From: an uncultured Flavobacteriales bacterium | GTDB taxonomy: Bacteria > Bacteroidota > Bacteroidia > Flavobacteriales > Crocinitomicaceae | NCBI GenBank assembly: GCA_946480815.1 | Contig: CAMLLB010000049.1 | Coordinates: 1-34,359, forward strand | Direction of reading: 5' to 3' | DNA length: 34,359 nucleotides | Shown here: positions 8,347 to 17,304 of the stretch, one piece after another | Position numbering within the stretch: position 1 is the stretch's first letter | Layout: each line of letters begins with the position of its first letter | Translations under genes and position numbers: made by a program | Notes under the pieces: generated by a model | The model's database searches: none | What the model saw: only the letters and a program-made list of their open reading frames with translations | What the model was told of the DNA's origin: nothing

Positions 8347-8826
8347 CTACTTCTTAGAAACCAGGCAAACAGCATAAGCTTTTACCGCCTCACCGGCCCC
8401 AAACGAATCTACTTTCTCGTGTGTTGTTGCCTTAATCGAAACGCGGTCGCTTTCAACTTCCAATAGTTCAGACAGGATTGTTTGCATTTCGGGAATGTGC
8501 GGATTGACTTTCGGTTTTTCCAAAATTACCGTTGCATCGACATTAACGACCGAAAACTGCTTCTCTTTGATCAAAGACATGACATTCTTCAACAGGATTT
8601 TGGAATCGATTCCTTTGTACTGAGGGTCCATGTCAGAAAAATGGAACCCGATATCACGCAAATTCAAGGCTCCCAATAACGCATCACAAATTGCGTGAAT
8701 CAATACATCTGCATCTGAATGACCGACAGCACCAAACGAAGAAGGGAGTTTTAAACCTCCCAACCAAAATTCGCGGCCTTCTTCCAAACGGTGAACATCA
8801 ACTCCGAAACCAATTCGAATGTCCAT
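8347..8826 (-). CDS. ispF: 2-C-methyl-D-erythritol 2,4-cyclodiphosphate synthase
   Basis: IspF converts CDP-ME 2-phosphate to MEcPP with release of CMP, in the non-mevalonate isoprenoid pathway. The 159-residue length is normal. Visible are GFGVDVHRL (metal-binding Asp10 and His12), VGHSDADVLIHAICDALLGA (third metal His and substrate loop), DIGFHFSD and the C-terminal KATTHEKVDSFGAGEAV. The ATG at 8826 overlaps the porV stop in a TAATG arrangement, so it is probably translated from the porV mRNA by coupling. The pairing of an isoprenoid enzyme with a secretion gene looks like operon packing rather than shared function. Confidence 0.97.
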   Translation of the reverse strand: MDIRIGFGVDVHRLEEGREFWLGGLKLPSSFGAVGHSDADVLIHAICDALLGALNLRDIGFHFSDMDPQYKGIDSKILLKNVMSLIKEKQFSVVNVDATVILEKPKVNPHIPEMQTILSELLEVESDRVSIKATTHEKVDSFGAGEAVKAYAVCLVSKK

Positions 8827-10094
8827 TATTCAGGCTTAGACTCCGTATCGTCTGCTTTCTCACCCAATGTAAAACGAAGTGTAAAACGCATCGTATTTGC
8901 CAATGGATTGTTTCTTTTAAGTGCTGCTAAGTAAGAGAAATCGAAGCTGAAAATATTGTATTTAAATCCAACTCCCATAGTGAAGAACTGACGACCACCT
9001 TTTGAAACATTTTCGTAAAAATACCCGGCGCGAACAGCAAAAATATTGTTGTACCAGTATTCCAATCCTGAACCGATCATGATCTCACGCATTTCTTCAC
9101 CGAACTTAGATCCTTTTTTCACCTGGTAAGTTCCGTCACCATTATCGATCGGATCTCCGTTATCGTCTTTAATCACTCTTCCCGGAGCATCGTAAAATGA
9201 TTGCACCATCCCAGCAATAACACCTACATCATTGCTTTTTCCGGAGATCAGTGTTCGTTCACCATCGATCGTTGCATAAACCGGTGGTGTTGGAACCAAT
9301 AGTTTAGACACGTCAACACTTACTGTCAAACTGTTGTATCTATCGATTTTCGCAGTATAGGCATTCCCGATTCTCAATGTTGTCGGCAGGAAATCTCTTC
9401 TTGCATTGGCAGAATAAGCCACTTTGTTACCTACGTTTGCAATAACAAGCCCAAAGGAATACACTCCGTTCACTTTAAACCAGTTAATGTCTTCCGTTCT
9501 GTAGGCATAAGAGATATCCGCGATACCTGCTACTGCTGCTTTTGTTTCCGTTCCTTGTGTTACCAAACCACCTGTCAAATTCGAATACGCAAACTTTCCG
9601 TTCACACCGATACTGTGTTTTTCAGCAAGTTTAAATGCATAGGACAAAGTCAATTCAAATTCATTCGGCTTAAATTCACGGATATAATTTCCAGACTGAT
9701 CCGTAAAGGTAATCTCACCTAAACTGAAATAACGCAACGCGCCTCCAATTACGTGTCTTTGACCTACTCGTGCATAACCTGAAAGATAAGAAAGGTGCAT
9801 ATCGTTTGTCAATTGTCTCAACCACGGTGTATAACTCACACCGATCTCTGATTTCGCATCGGCAAAATTCAACATTGCAGTATTCCACATGGTGGAAGAT
9901 GAGTTCGGACTTAAAGCCGTCCCTGCGTCACCCATCGCTCCGGATCTGGAATCAGGATTGATACCAAGAAAAGGCAATGCTGTTGTGATTGTATTTAATT
10001 GAATATCATTTTGAGTTACTCCCTGACCATTCGCTTGAGAGAATGAAAAAGAACTAACAAAAAGAGTAAAAATCAGTAATTTATGTGACAGCAT
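8826..10094 (-). CDS. porV: Type IX secretion outer-membrane protein PorV
   Basis: PorV (LptO) is a FadL-like beta-barrel that receives T9SS cargo by its C-terminal domain and hands it to the PorU attachment complex. The 422-residue protein has a signal peptide (MLSHKLLIFTLFVSSFSFSQANG), then ITTALPFLGINPDSRSGAMGDAGTALSPNSSS, the N-terminal signature of the PorV family. Alternating barrel strands run to a C-terminal aromatic strand (MRFTLRFTLG). It lies 60 bases downstream of porU on the same strand, the expected partner. It overlaps the ispF start by one base. Confidence 0.93.
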   Translation of the reverse strand: MLSHKLLIFTLFVSSFSFSQANGQGVTQNDIQLNTITTALPFLGINPDSRSGAMGDAGTALSPNSSSTMWNTAMLNFADAKSEIGVSYTPWLRQLTNDMHLSYLSGYARVGQRHVIGGALRYFSLGEITFTDQSGNYIREFKPNEFELTLSYAFKLAEKHSIGVNGKFAYSNLTGGLVTQGTETKAAVAGIADISYAYRTEDINWFKVNGVYSFGLVIANVGNKVAYSANARRDFLPTTLRIGNAYTAKIDRYNSLTVSVDVSKLLVPTPPVYATIDGERTLISGKSNDVGVIAGMVQSFYDAPGRVIKDDNGDPIDNGDGTYQVKKGSKFGEEMREIMIGSGLEYWYNNIFAVRAGYFYENVSKGGRQFFTMGVGFKYNIFSFDFSYLAALKRNNPLANTMRFTLRFTLGEKADDTESKPE

Positions 10095-10119
10095 GAATAT
10101 TTTTCAGTTTTAATTGTGA

Positions 10120-10127
10120 CAAAAATA
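10120..10127 (-). promoter_or_regulatory. Candidate -7 box for porV
   Basis: TATTTTTG on the minus strand lies in the porU-porV gap, 25 bases before the porV ATG, and fits TAnnTTTG. The nearest upstream TTG is too far (24 bases), so porV may also depend on read-through from porU. Confidence 0.35.
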
Positions 10128-10154
10128 CGCAAAACTAGGACTTTTATTGTGCAA

Positions 10155-13100
10155 CTACCTTAAAAGAACTAATTTTTCCATTTTCTGGGCCTTTTTACCA
10201 TCAGGCATGGTGACTTTTAATTGATAAACGTACACTCCTTTAGCAAGTTGATCACCAAAATCGTCTTTCCCATCCCAGGAAATACCCTCCACTCTGAATC
10301 CATTGGTAGGCACCAGCTGATTGATCGTTTTCACCAATCGACCGGAAACCGTGTAAATATTGATCTGAGTTTCCAAAGAAGCACAGGATTGATTGTGCTC
10401 ATACATGAACACGGTATGTGTTGTAAACGGATTCGGATAATTCAGTACATGATCCAATTGCATATCCTGGTCTTCCGTTACGGTAAACTCCAAACGAATG
10501 GTACTCGAATTATTGTTCACGTCCCAGACCTTCACGTCCAGGGTATGCGGACCAACTGCCAGGTTACGAAGGGCATATTGCAATTTCCCGTTTTGATAAC
10601 TGTCCAGGTTCGATTTGTAATACTCGTTCAACACGATCGGGCTCCCGGTATTTCCATCCAAAACAGCGGTAATGTCATGTCCGATCCCATTTCCAACCGT
10701 ATTAATCCCATTTTCATCATATGCCTCAACGACCAACAATGGATTTGCACTCGAAATGCTTCCGTTCACAAAAGAATCGTCATTCAGGTAAATTTTCAAT
10801 TCAGGACCAACGTTATCAACCGGAGGATTCGGATTAATTCCACCAACGACAAAGGTTGAATCCCAGCCGTCAGCATCTACCACCTTATTGTCTGCATAAT
10901 AGCTGATTTTTCCTCTTCCGTAATTGAAATCAATGTCTTTGGGAACAATGAACTCAAATTTAAAATCTCCGTTCGTAACCGTTGCACGTCCCTTGTATAA
11001 TGCATTTTTCTGAGTCTTAAATGTAATGATCGGTGAAGCCGGGTCATTCCCTAACGTTTGGACCTTTTTCGGTTTATCAAAAATAGTTGGTGCCAATACT
11101 CCGTTGAAGGTCGTCAGTTTGTTTCCGTTATAGTCTTCCAAATGTCCTACTACATGCATTTTTGTCAATGCGCGAACCGTATCCGCACCACTTGAAATGG
11201 CTATGTGATTGATCGAATCTGTTACGATCTTCCATTTTGGAAGGCAGATCTTCAAAGCGGGATCTCCTACCAGGTTAAAACAGCGTCTGTTATCCAAAGT
11301 TCCGGAAGTATTTTTCGTTCTGCGCATAATTTCCCCAAACGGAAGCGGGTCGAAATTCGCATCACGTTCGATCACATGCGAGAACAAACTTGCAACCACT
11401 ACGGTATTGATCGAAATATAAACAGACCGGGTAGTTGTCATCAACGCAATTGATCCTCCTTTCGGATTCAGGGAAATCAATTCCCCGATCGATTCTCTGG
11501 AAGGATCATCGAATTTCGTAAACTCACACGTTGCAGTAACAAACAACCCCATCCGATTCAGGTTTGTCCAGGTATTCACCTGCGGAATCGTTATAATTCG
11601 TTCTTCCGCCGCTCCAACTTCTCCTCCGTGTCCAATATAATTGGTAATTAAACTTCCACGCTCCACGCGATCGGTAATTGCATTCAATACATCCGGATAA
11701 CGGTGTCCGCCGGTAGTTGAAACCTGCGTGTAGGCGTCAGAATAGATTTTTTCACAATTCATTTCATTTGCAGCAGCCTGCACCTGGTTAAATGCCGGTT
11801 CTGCATCTGCAGTAACAAAACTTCCGCTTTGTTCATCATCGGTGATATTCGTGTAAACCTGTCTCCAATCACCGAACATATTGGCTGCCTCTCCAATACA
11901 ACAACTATTCGGGTCATTGGAAATGATCGGTGAATTAATCCCATTTTTCATGTAGTGCTCAATTTTATCCACCTGGGTTTGAGCATGTGTTGCATTGGAG
12001 ATTAATAAACGCCCTACTCCAATATCCATCAAATCGCTTCCATTAATCGATTCATTGTTATCCATAAATCCGAAATAATCATCTGTCACCAGCGCATCAA
12101 TGTGATTTTCAGAATTCAGGTATTCATAAGTCGGAATCATGTAATTATTCCCTGCAACACGGTTTTTCGGATCATACGTTGCATCACCGAACAGGCACAG
12201 GTATTTGGGTTGCAGAAGGGTATTTCCTCCTGCACGCTCATAGAACATCTTTACAAAACGACGAATTGCCGTTGCGTCCTGGTTTCCGGAAGAAAACTCA
12301 TTATAAACCTGCTCCACATCCACAACCAACGTTGACAACCCTTCAGCCTGATGCAGATTCCCCAAACGAAGAGCCTGGTTCATAAATTGCTTCGGGCTTA
12401 CTATGATGTAATCAAATTGGCCCAAAGCATGCAAATCCTGGTTTTCAATTTGCTTTACAAAAGTTGGCTGGGAAAAAGAGGTTTCACTGAATGCGATAAA
12501 TTCTCTCAGCGTATCTGTGCTTTGTTTAAAGGAAAAAACATTCCCAACGAGTGTTCCTGTAATCAATTGAGGATTTGTTTTCGAAGTAATGTCCCAAACC
12601 CGATGTGTTGCACTCATCCCGGAAACATTAAACAAGCTCACATTACCCAAACCAACGGAGTTGAGATCCCTGAACAACATCGTATTTCCATAGAACACCA
12701 AACTTCTGCGCCCCACAATTTCAATAAAATCCAGATAAGCTCTAACCGAAGCATTAACCCGGTTCAGGGTATAAACGAGTTCAACAGGAGATGAAGTCGG
12801 ATTAATCACAAAAGACTTTGCATTTCGGACGTAATCACTGCCAACAGAACTCAAAAGTAAATTATCTACCGTTGAGCCGTTGTAAGTTACCTGGAAACTA
12901 TTTCCTCCACTACTCCCGTTATTGGCAGTTGCATAATCTACCTGAATCGGTGTACTTACATCCACATTCGGAATATTGAATTTGAATGACTGTGTCAGGT
13001 TTGCATCAAACTGTTCTCCATACCAGACTTGTCCTCCCTGTACCAGATTCACCGATTCACTCTCATGGATATCGTAAAAAGTATACGTATTGACTGTTTG

Positions 13101-14024
13101 CGTGGATGGCAAAGGAGATTCCGGTAAATCTTGGATCCGCAGCGGTAAATCCGTTTCATCAACATGAATAAAATAATGGTTTACAGCACTGTAAATGTGC
13201 ATATTCCTGCTGTAATTCGTCCCGCTGCCATGGTCCCAGCGATTAGGCCCCGCTCCAAAGAACAAAAAATACTCATCTTCATCAAAAGTGGTATCGGCAT
13301 TTCCAACGAACTGGATCGCATTCTTCTTTAAATCATCGCTGAAAGGCGCACTATTTAATTCCGAAAGTCTTCCGTCCGCATTTCCGTATAAGTTAATTGT
13401 GTTCGGGTCAAGATTGTCAACATCCAGGCCCATACTCTTGAAAAAGGCCTTGTTCAATTGAAATATTCCGTCATTCGGAACAGAGATCTTATACCAACCA
13501 CCACTGTTCAAAACGGAATTTGCTGCATAACTTTTCAGGTAATTTGAATTGGAACCAAGCGATCCCTGGGCAGTTACTTTTAATTTGTATGAAATGATTT
13601 TCTGATATCCGGAAGGTGTTTTTATGTAAGGAATGCATTTTGACATTAAAAAATGTTCATTTCTGGCCTTGGAAACCTTAGCCTGAATTTGTGCAGAAAC
13701 CGGTACTTCGCTTTTAATTGAATTCAGGTAATTGGTTTCATACGAACTAACGGCATCCGTTTGAATATCCATCACAACTACTTGGTAATTACCAGGTTTG
13801 TACTTTTGCTGAAAGGAATGAGCAGGGAGTTGATTCTCAAAACCTCCATCTGAAATGATAGGAACCATTGTCTGAACACCATTAATCATCATTTCTTTCG
13901 GTTGCTGCCATTGGATTTCAACAGAAACATCCTGAGCTACAGAGGAATGCCCGATCAAAAGCAAAATCAGGAGTTTGTAATATGTGTTAAAAATGTAACT
14001 TGCTTGTGTTTTGTCGTTTTTCAT
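10155..14024 (-). CDS. porU: Type IX secretion C-terminal signal peptidase PorU
   Basis: PorU is the surface sortase of the type IX system. It removes the C-terminal domain of cargo and links the protein to an anionic sugar or lipid. I start it at ATG 14024 (1289 residues, signal peptide MKNDKTQASYIFNTYYKLLI...SSVAQ, cut after about residue 30). Translation can be carried upstream only to a TTG at 14057. A peptidase C25 (gingipain) domain holds the dyad: NYIGHGGEVGAAEERI with His799 and LFVTATCEFTKFDDPSRES with Cys833, spaced 34 as in gingipains. An Ig-like region follows, then a C-terminal T9SS-type domain (LNYPNPFTTHTVFMYEH ... GKDDFGDQLAKGVYVYQLKV). PorU is known to keep its own such domain. 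It is divergent from the porP-gldJ genes. Confidence 0.95.
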   Translation of the reverse strand: MKNDKTQASYIFNTYYKLLILLLIGHSSVAQDVSVEIQWQQPKEMMINGVQTMVPIISDGGFENQLPAHSFQQKYKPGNYQVVVMDIQTDAVSSYETNYLNSIKSEVPVSAQIQAKVSKARNEHFLMSKCIPYIKTPSGYQKIISYKLKVTAQGSLGSNSNYLKSYAANSVLNSGGWYKISVPNDGIFQLNKAFFKSMGLDVDNLDPNTINLYGNADGRLSELNSAPFSDDLKKNAIQFVGNADTTFDEDEYFLFFGAGPNRWDHGSGTNYSRNMHIYSAVNHYFIHVDETDLPLRIQDLPESPLPSTQTVNTYTFYDIHESESVNLVQGGQVWYGEQFDANLTQSFKFNIPNVDVSTPIQVDYATANNGSSGGNSFQVTYNGSTVDNLLLSSVGSDYVRNAKSFVINPTSSPVELVYTLNRVNASVRAYLDFIEIVGRRSLVFYGNTMLFRDLNSVGLGNVSLFNVSGMSATHRVWDITSKTNPQLITGTLVGNVFSFKQSTDTLREFIAFSETSFSQPTFVKQIENQDLHALGQFDYIIVSPKQFMNQALRLGNLHQAEGLSTLVVDVEQVYNEFSSGNQDATAIRRFVKMFYERAGGNTLLQPKYLCLFGDATYDPKNRVAGNNYMIPTYEYLNSENHIDALVTDDYFGFMDNNESINGSDLMDIGVGRLLISNATHAQTQVDKIEHYMKNGINSPIISNDPNSCCIGEAANMFGDWRQVYTNITDDEQSGSFVTADAEPAFNQVQAAANEMNCEKIYSDAYTQVSTTGGHRYPDVLNAITDRVERGSLITNYIGHGGEVGAAEERIITIPQVNTWTNLNRMGLFVTATCEFTKFDDPSRESIGELISLNPKGGSIALMTTTRSVYISINTVVVASLFSHVIERDANFDPLPFGEIMRRTKNTSGTLDNRRCFNLVGDPALKICLPKWKIVTDSINHIAISSGADTVRALTKMHVVGHLEDYNGNKLTTFNGVLAPTIFDKPKKVQTLGNDPASPIITFKTQKNALYKGRATVTNGDFKFEFIVPKDIDFNYGRGKISYYADNKVVDADGWDSTFVVGGINPNPPVDNVGPELKIYLNDDSFVNGSISSANPLLVVEAYDENGINTVGNGIGHDITAVLDGNTGSPIVLNEYYKSNLDSYQNGKLQYALRNLAVGPHTLDVKVWDVNNNSSTIRLEFTVTEDQDMQLDHVLNYPNPFTTHTVFMYEHNQSCASLETQINIYTVSGRLVKTINQLVPTNGFRVEGISWDGKDDFGDQLAKGVYVYQLKVTMPDGKKAQKMEKLVLLR

Positions 14025-14178
14025 AGCACAAAATTCGAAAACTAGATGAATGTTCAATCAAACGTATGAATTCTTTTTTTATTTTTGTGTTTCGGCGATT
14101 TAGTTGTAACCATTGTATTTTTTTTTCGTAACATTGGCGAACCAATGCTACAAATTAGCTTGAAATATTCTTAACCGA

Positions 14179-15144
14179 ATGAGAAATATTAAACTATTGG
14201 CGTTTGTTGGATGCTTATTTGGCTCGTGTCAATTATATGCGCAAGACCCAACTTTTACGCAGTTTTACGCAAACCCTCTGTACCTGAACCCTGCTTTTGC
14301 CGGATCTCATGGATGTGCCCGTTTTTCAATGAATTACCGCAATGAATGGCCTAGTCTCTCCGGAAACTATGTTACTTACAGCGCATCTTATGATCAATAC
14401 TTCAAAAACATCTCAGGAGGGATCGGAATTTTAGCTACTCATGACATGCAAGGTCAGGGTACGATTAACACATCTATGTTAGGCTTGATTTACTCTTACC
14501 ACTTGAAAGTAAACAGAAAGTTTGCAATGCTTTTTGGAGTCCGAGCAGCCTGGTACCAAAAATTCCTGGATTGGGAGAAATTGACTTTTGGGGATATGAT
14601 TGACCCAAGAAGAGGTTTCATTTACCAAACAGGTGATTTAAAGCGAGGCGGTTCAAGAGGTTTCTTTGACGCTTCAGCAGGATTTGTAGGATATTCAAAA
14701 CATTTCTTCTTTGGAGGAGCAGTTCACCACTTAAACATGCCGAATGAATCCGTAATCATTGGTAATTCACCAATGCCGATGCGATTCACCGGGCACATGG
14801 GTGCTGAAATCCCGTTAGGAGGTAAATCAAAATACAACAATACAACGTCTATCATGCCAAACGTGATATATCAATACCAACAAGGTTTCCAGGAAATCAA
14901 CATCGGTACATATATCAAATATGGTGCTTTCAACGCGGGGGCCTGGTTCAGAAACAGAGATGCGTTTATCCTGACTATCGGGGTTACGACTCCTTCTTTC
15001 AGAATCGGCTACAGCTATGACGTTACAGTTTCACGATTAAACAATGGTGTATCGGGTGGTTCACATGAAGTTTCATTAGGTATCTATACGAAATGTAAGG
15101 GTCCTGTTAAAACATTCAAAACAATCTCTTGTCCATCATTCTAA
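14179..15144 (+). CDS. PorP/SprF-family type IX secretion membrane protein
   Basis: A 321-residue outer-membrane protein with signal peptide MRNIKLLAFVGCLFGSCQLYAQ and the family opening DPTFTQFYANPLYLNPAFAG. A barrel with repeated short strands follows (GGIGILATHDMQGQGTINTSM, HHLNMPNESVI, NIGTYIKYGAFNAGAWFRN). PorP is a T9SS component in Porphyromonas, and SprF helps export the adhesin SprB in Flavobacterium. Flavobacteria carry many paralogues, often beside a specific cargo gene, so I give no symbol. Here the neighbour is gldJ, not an adhesin. It is divergent from porU across 154 bases with no coding sequence. Confidence 0.92.
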   Translation: MRNIKLLAFVGCLFGSCQLYAQDPTFTQFYANPLYLNPAFAGSHGCARFSMNYRNEWPSLSGNYVTYSASYDQYFKNISGGIGILATHDMQGQGTINTSMLGLIYSYHLKVNRKFAMLFGVRAAWYQKFLDWEKLTFGDMIDPRRGFIYQTGDLKRGGSRGFFDASAGFVGYSKHFFFGGAVHHLNMPNESVIIGNSPMPMRFTGHMGAEIPLGGKSKYNNTTSIMPNVIYQYQQGFQEINIGTYIKYGAFNAGAWFRNRDAFILTIGVTTPSFRIGYSYDVTVSRLNNGVSGGSHEVSLGIYTKCKGPVKTFKTISCPSF

Positions 15145-15160
15145 ATATTTTTTGTAACCT

Positions 15161-15193
15161 TTTGTTGATAATCCGTTTATAAACTTAACTTTG
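15161..15193 (+). promoter_or_regulatory. gldJ promoter
   Basis: TAACTTTG at 15186-15193 matches the -7 consensus. Upstream TTTG (15161-15164, spacer 21) or TTG (15165-15167, spacer 18) can serve as -33. The box overlaps the TTG and GTG codons at 15191 and 15194, which rules them out as gldJ starts. gldJ may therefore be transcribed separately from the porP-like gene. Confidence 0.6.
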
Positions 15194-15205
15194 GTGTCCC
15201 AAAAA

Positions 15206-17239
15206 ATGAAAAAACAAACCAAGCATATGAAAATGTTGCGTTTATTTATCTTAGCAGTTGCAGGTGTTGCAATAGCTTCGTGTAGTCGAGATTCCTCCTC
15301 ATCAACAGGATGGGATTACAACAATGTACAGCATGGAGGCTTTCAAAAAGTTCCGTTTGTAGATCAGGAAACTGGTCCGGGATTGATTCTTGTTGAAGGT
15401 GGTACATTTACAATGGGTATGGTCGAACAAGATGTTATGTTCGATTATAACAATCGTCCGGCCCGAGTTACCGTTTCATCCTTCTATATGGATCAAACTG
15501 AGGTAACAAACTTCCATTGGCTGGAATACTTGTACTGGATCAAAAGATCTTATGAAAAGTACAGTATGGTATATCGCAATGCATTACCGGATACGCTTTC
15601 ATGGAGAAGTCCATTGGCGTTCATGGATAAATATGTAGATTACTATTTACGTCACCCTGCTTATAGAGATTATCCGGTAGTTGGTGTTTCCTGGTTACAG
15701 GCAACTGACTTCTGTAAATGGCGTACAGACCGTGTTAACGAGTATATTTTAATTCGTGAAGGTGTTCTTGGATGGGATATCGATGCGGCTGATGCAGAAA
15801 CATTTAATACAGATGCTTATCTTGTAGGTCAGTTCGAACAAGATGAAGAACTGGGTGGAAGAAAATTAAAAGATACAGATCCGACTAACAGAGACGGTAA
15901 AAAATTAGGTGAGCGTATCGTTCGTATGGAAGATGGAATCCTTCTTCCAAGATACCGTCTCCCAACTGAAGCTGAGTGGGAATACGCAGCGCTTGGATTG
16001 ATCGGAAACCTTTCTGAAGGAACCGAAGTAATCACTGAGCGTCGTCAATACCCTTGGAACGGTCACTTTGTTCGTCAGGACAATAAAGAATTTACAGGTG
16101 CAATTCGTGCTAACTTCGTAAGAGGTAAAGGGGATTACATGGGGGTTGCAGGTCGTTTGAACGATGGTGCGGACGTAACAGCTCCTGTTGAGTCTTTCTG
16201 GCCGAATGACTACGGTTTATACCACATGGCCGGTAACGTTTCCGAGTGGGTAATGGATGTTTACCGTCCGTTGAGCTCCGAAGATTTTGATGAGTTCCGT
16301 CCGTTCCGTGGAAATGTATTCCAAACGAAGGTCTTGAATAACGATGGAGTTGTTGAGCAAAAAGATCAACAAGTAATGTACGATGTTCACGGTATGAAAG
16401 AATACCTGAATGCTTTCGAGCGTGTACGTTACCAACGTGTATCTGCAGCGAACCACAATCCGAACGATTCAGTAATTCCAGGAGGAATTCAAATGCATAA
16501 CCAGGCAGAACATCGTTACAAACGAGGAGCTGCTCCGGATGCTTACTATGTTTCTCACGGGAAAAAGAAAGACTCTGTAGAATTGGCTTTGATCGCTCGA
16601 ATCAACGAAGTATTGGACAGAGCAATCCAGGATAAGAATGACAAGTATGACATTGAAGCTTCTTCATTAGTACAGGATGAGATCTTTGAAGGTATTTTCG
16701 CCGAAAGTACAAGACAAGGTAGAGATGAAGAATATTCTTTTGAAATCATTCCAATGTTGCGTGAAGGATTCAATCAATTCATCATCGGTACTCCGGGTAA
16801 ATTGAAATACCGTAACGTAACCGAAGAAGAAAACATTGGTCGTCTGAACTACCGCAAAGATGATTACATCGATTATTTGGATGGTGATATCGAAAGCTCT
16901 ATCTACTATGATAACGATGATCGTAAGAATGGTATCAACGAAGCAACTCGTGATCCGCACCTGATTATGTACCAAAACGAATTCGAAACATACGATTTGA
17001 ACGGTACTCCAATCAAACCGGAAGATAGAACATCCTGGCCAACAACTTTGATCTCTGATAAATCAAGAGTTTACAAAGGTGGTTCATGGAGAGATCGCGC
17101 TTACTGGTTGAATGCAGGTTCAAGAAGATTCTTAGACGAAGCACAGTCAACTTGTACGATCGGATTCCGTTGTGCAATGGATCGTGTTGGAAGCCCGGTT
17201 GGTCACAACTACGGTAAAAAGAAACAAAAGAAAAAATAA
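15206..17239 (+). CDS. gldJ: Gliding motility lipoprotein GldJ
   Basis: GldJ is a periplasm-facing outer-membrane lipoprotein needed for gliding and for stability of the GldK/type IX machinery. I start at ATG 15206 (677 residues). ATG 15227 (MKMLRLFILAVAGVAIASC) is also possible and suits the promoter position better. The lipobox IASC precedes a Ser-rich linker. A formylglycine-generating-enzyme (SUMF1) fold follows: LILVEGGTFTMG, SFYMDQTEVTNFHWLEYLYW, VVGVSWLQATDFCKWRTDRVNEY, LPTEAEWEYAALG, GNVSEWVMDVYR and, after a long insert, KGGSWRDRAYWLNAGSRRFL and GFRCAMDR. The tail is very basic (KKKQKKK). It sits next to porU and murF, as is common for gldJ in this group, which argues against the related GldK. 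Confidence 0.93.
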   Translation: MKKQTKHMKMLRLFILAVAGVAIASCSRDSSSSTGWDYNNVQHGGFQKVPFVDQETGPGLILVEGGTFTMGMVEQDVMFDYNNRPARVTVSSFYMDQTEVTNFHWLEYLYWIKRSYEKYSMVYRNALPDTLSWRSPLAFMDKYVDYYLRHPAYRDYPVVGVSWLQATDFCKWRTDRVNEYILIREGVLGWDIDAADAETFNTDAYLVGQFEQDEELGGRKLKDTDPTNRDGKKLGERIVRMEDGILLPRYRLPTEAEWEYAALGLIGNLSEGTEVITERRQYPWNGHFVRQDNKEFTGAIRANFVRGKGDYMGVAGRLNDGADVTAPVESFWPNDYGLYHMAGNVSEWVMDVYRPLSSEDFDEFRPFRGNVFQTKVLNNDGVVEQKDQQVMYDVHGMKEYLNAFERVRYQRVSAANHNPNDSVIPGGIQMHNQAEHRYKRGAAPDAYYVSHGKKKDSVELALIARINEVLDRAIQDKNDKYDIEASSLVQDEIFEGIFAESTRQGRDEEYSFEIIPMLREGFNQFIIGTPGKLKYRNVTEEENIGRLNYRKDDYIDYLDGDIESSIYYDNDDRKNGINEATRDPHLIMYQNEFETYDLNGTPIKPEDRTSWPTTLISDKSRVYKGGSWRDRAYWLNAGSRRFLDEAQSTCTIGFRCAMDRVGSPVGHNYGKKKQKKK

Positions 17240-17256
17240 TTGATAAATCTTAATGG

Positions 17257-17296
17257 AAACCCTGACTCCGTCAATTGATGGACGTCAGGGTTTTTT
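17257..17296 (+). terminator. Rho-independent terminator after gldJ
   Basis: AAACCCTGAC (17257-17266) pairs with GTCAGGGTTT (17284-17293), with further pairing inside, followed by a run of six T (17291-17296). The stem contains the only upstream start codons for murF (TTG 17275, ATG 17278), which are therefore unlikely starts. Confidence 0.88.
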
Positions 17297-17304
17297 CATG
17301 CTAT

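Noticed and set aside
10221..10859. 212-codon plus-strand open frame inside porU
   Set aside because: It is antisense to the porU C-terminal region, which has clear protein motifs. The antisense product has no recognisable domain or start signal.
12351..12794. 147-codon plus-strand open frame inside porU
   Set aside because: It is another antisense shadow of porU, with low-quality composition and no motif.
14022..14057. TTG start for porU at 14057
   Set aside because: ATG 14024 follows 33 bases later and begins a proper signal peptide. The earlier residues add nothing signal-like.
17275..17304. Earlier starts for murF (TTG 17275, ATG 17278)
   Set aside because: They lie in the stem of the gldJ terminator. 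The ATG at 17305 gives the usual MurF N-terminus.
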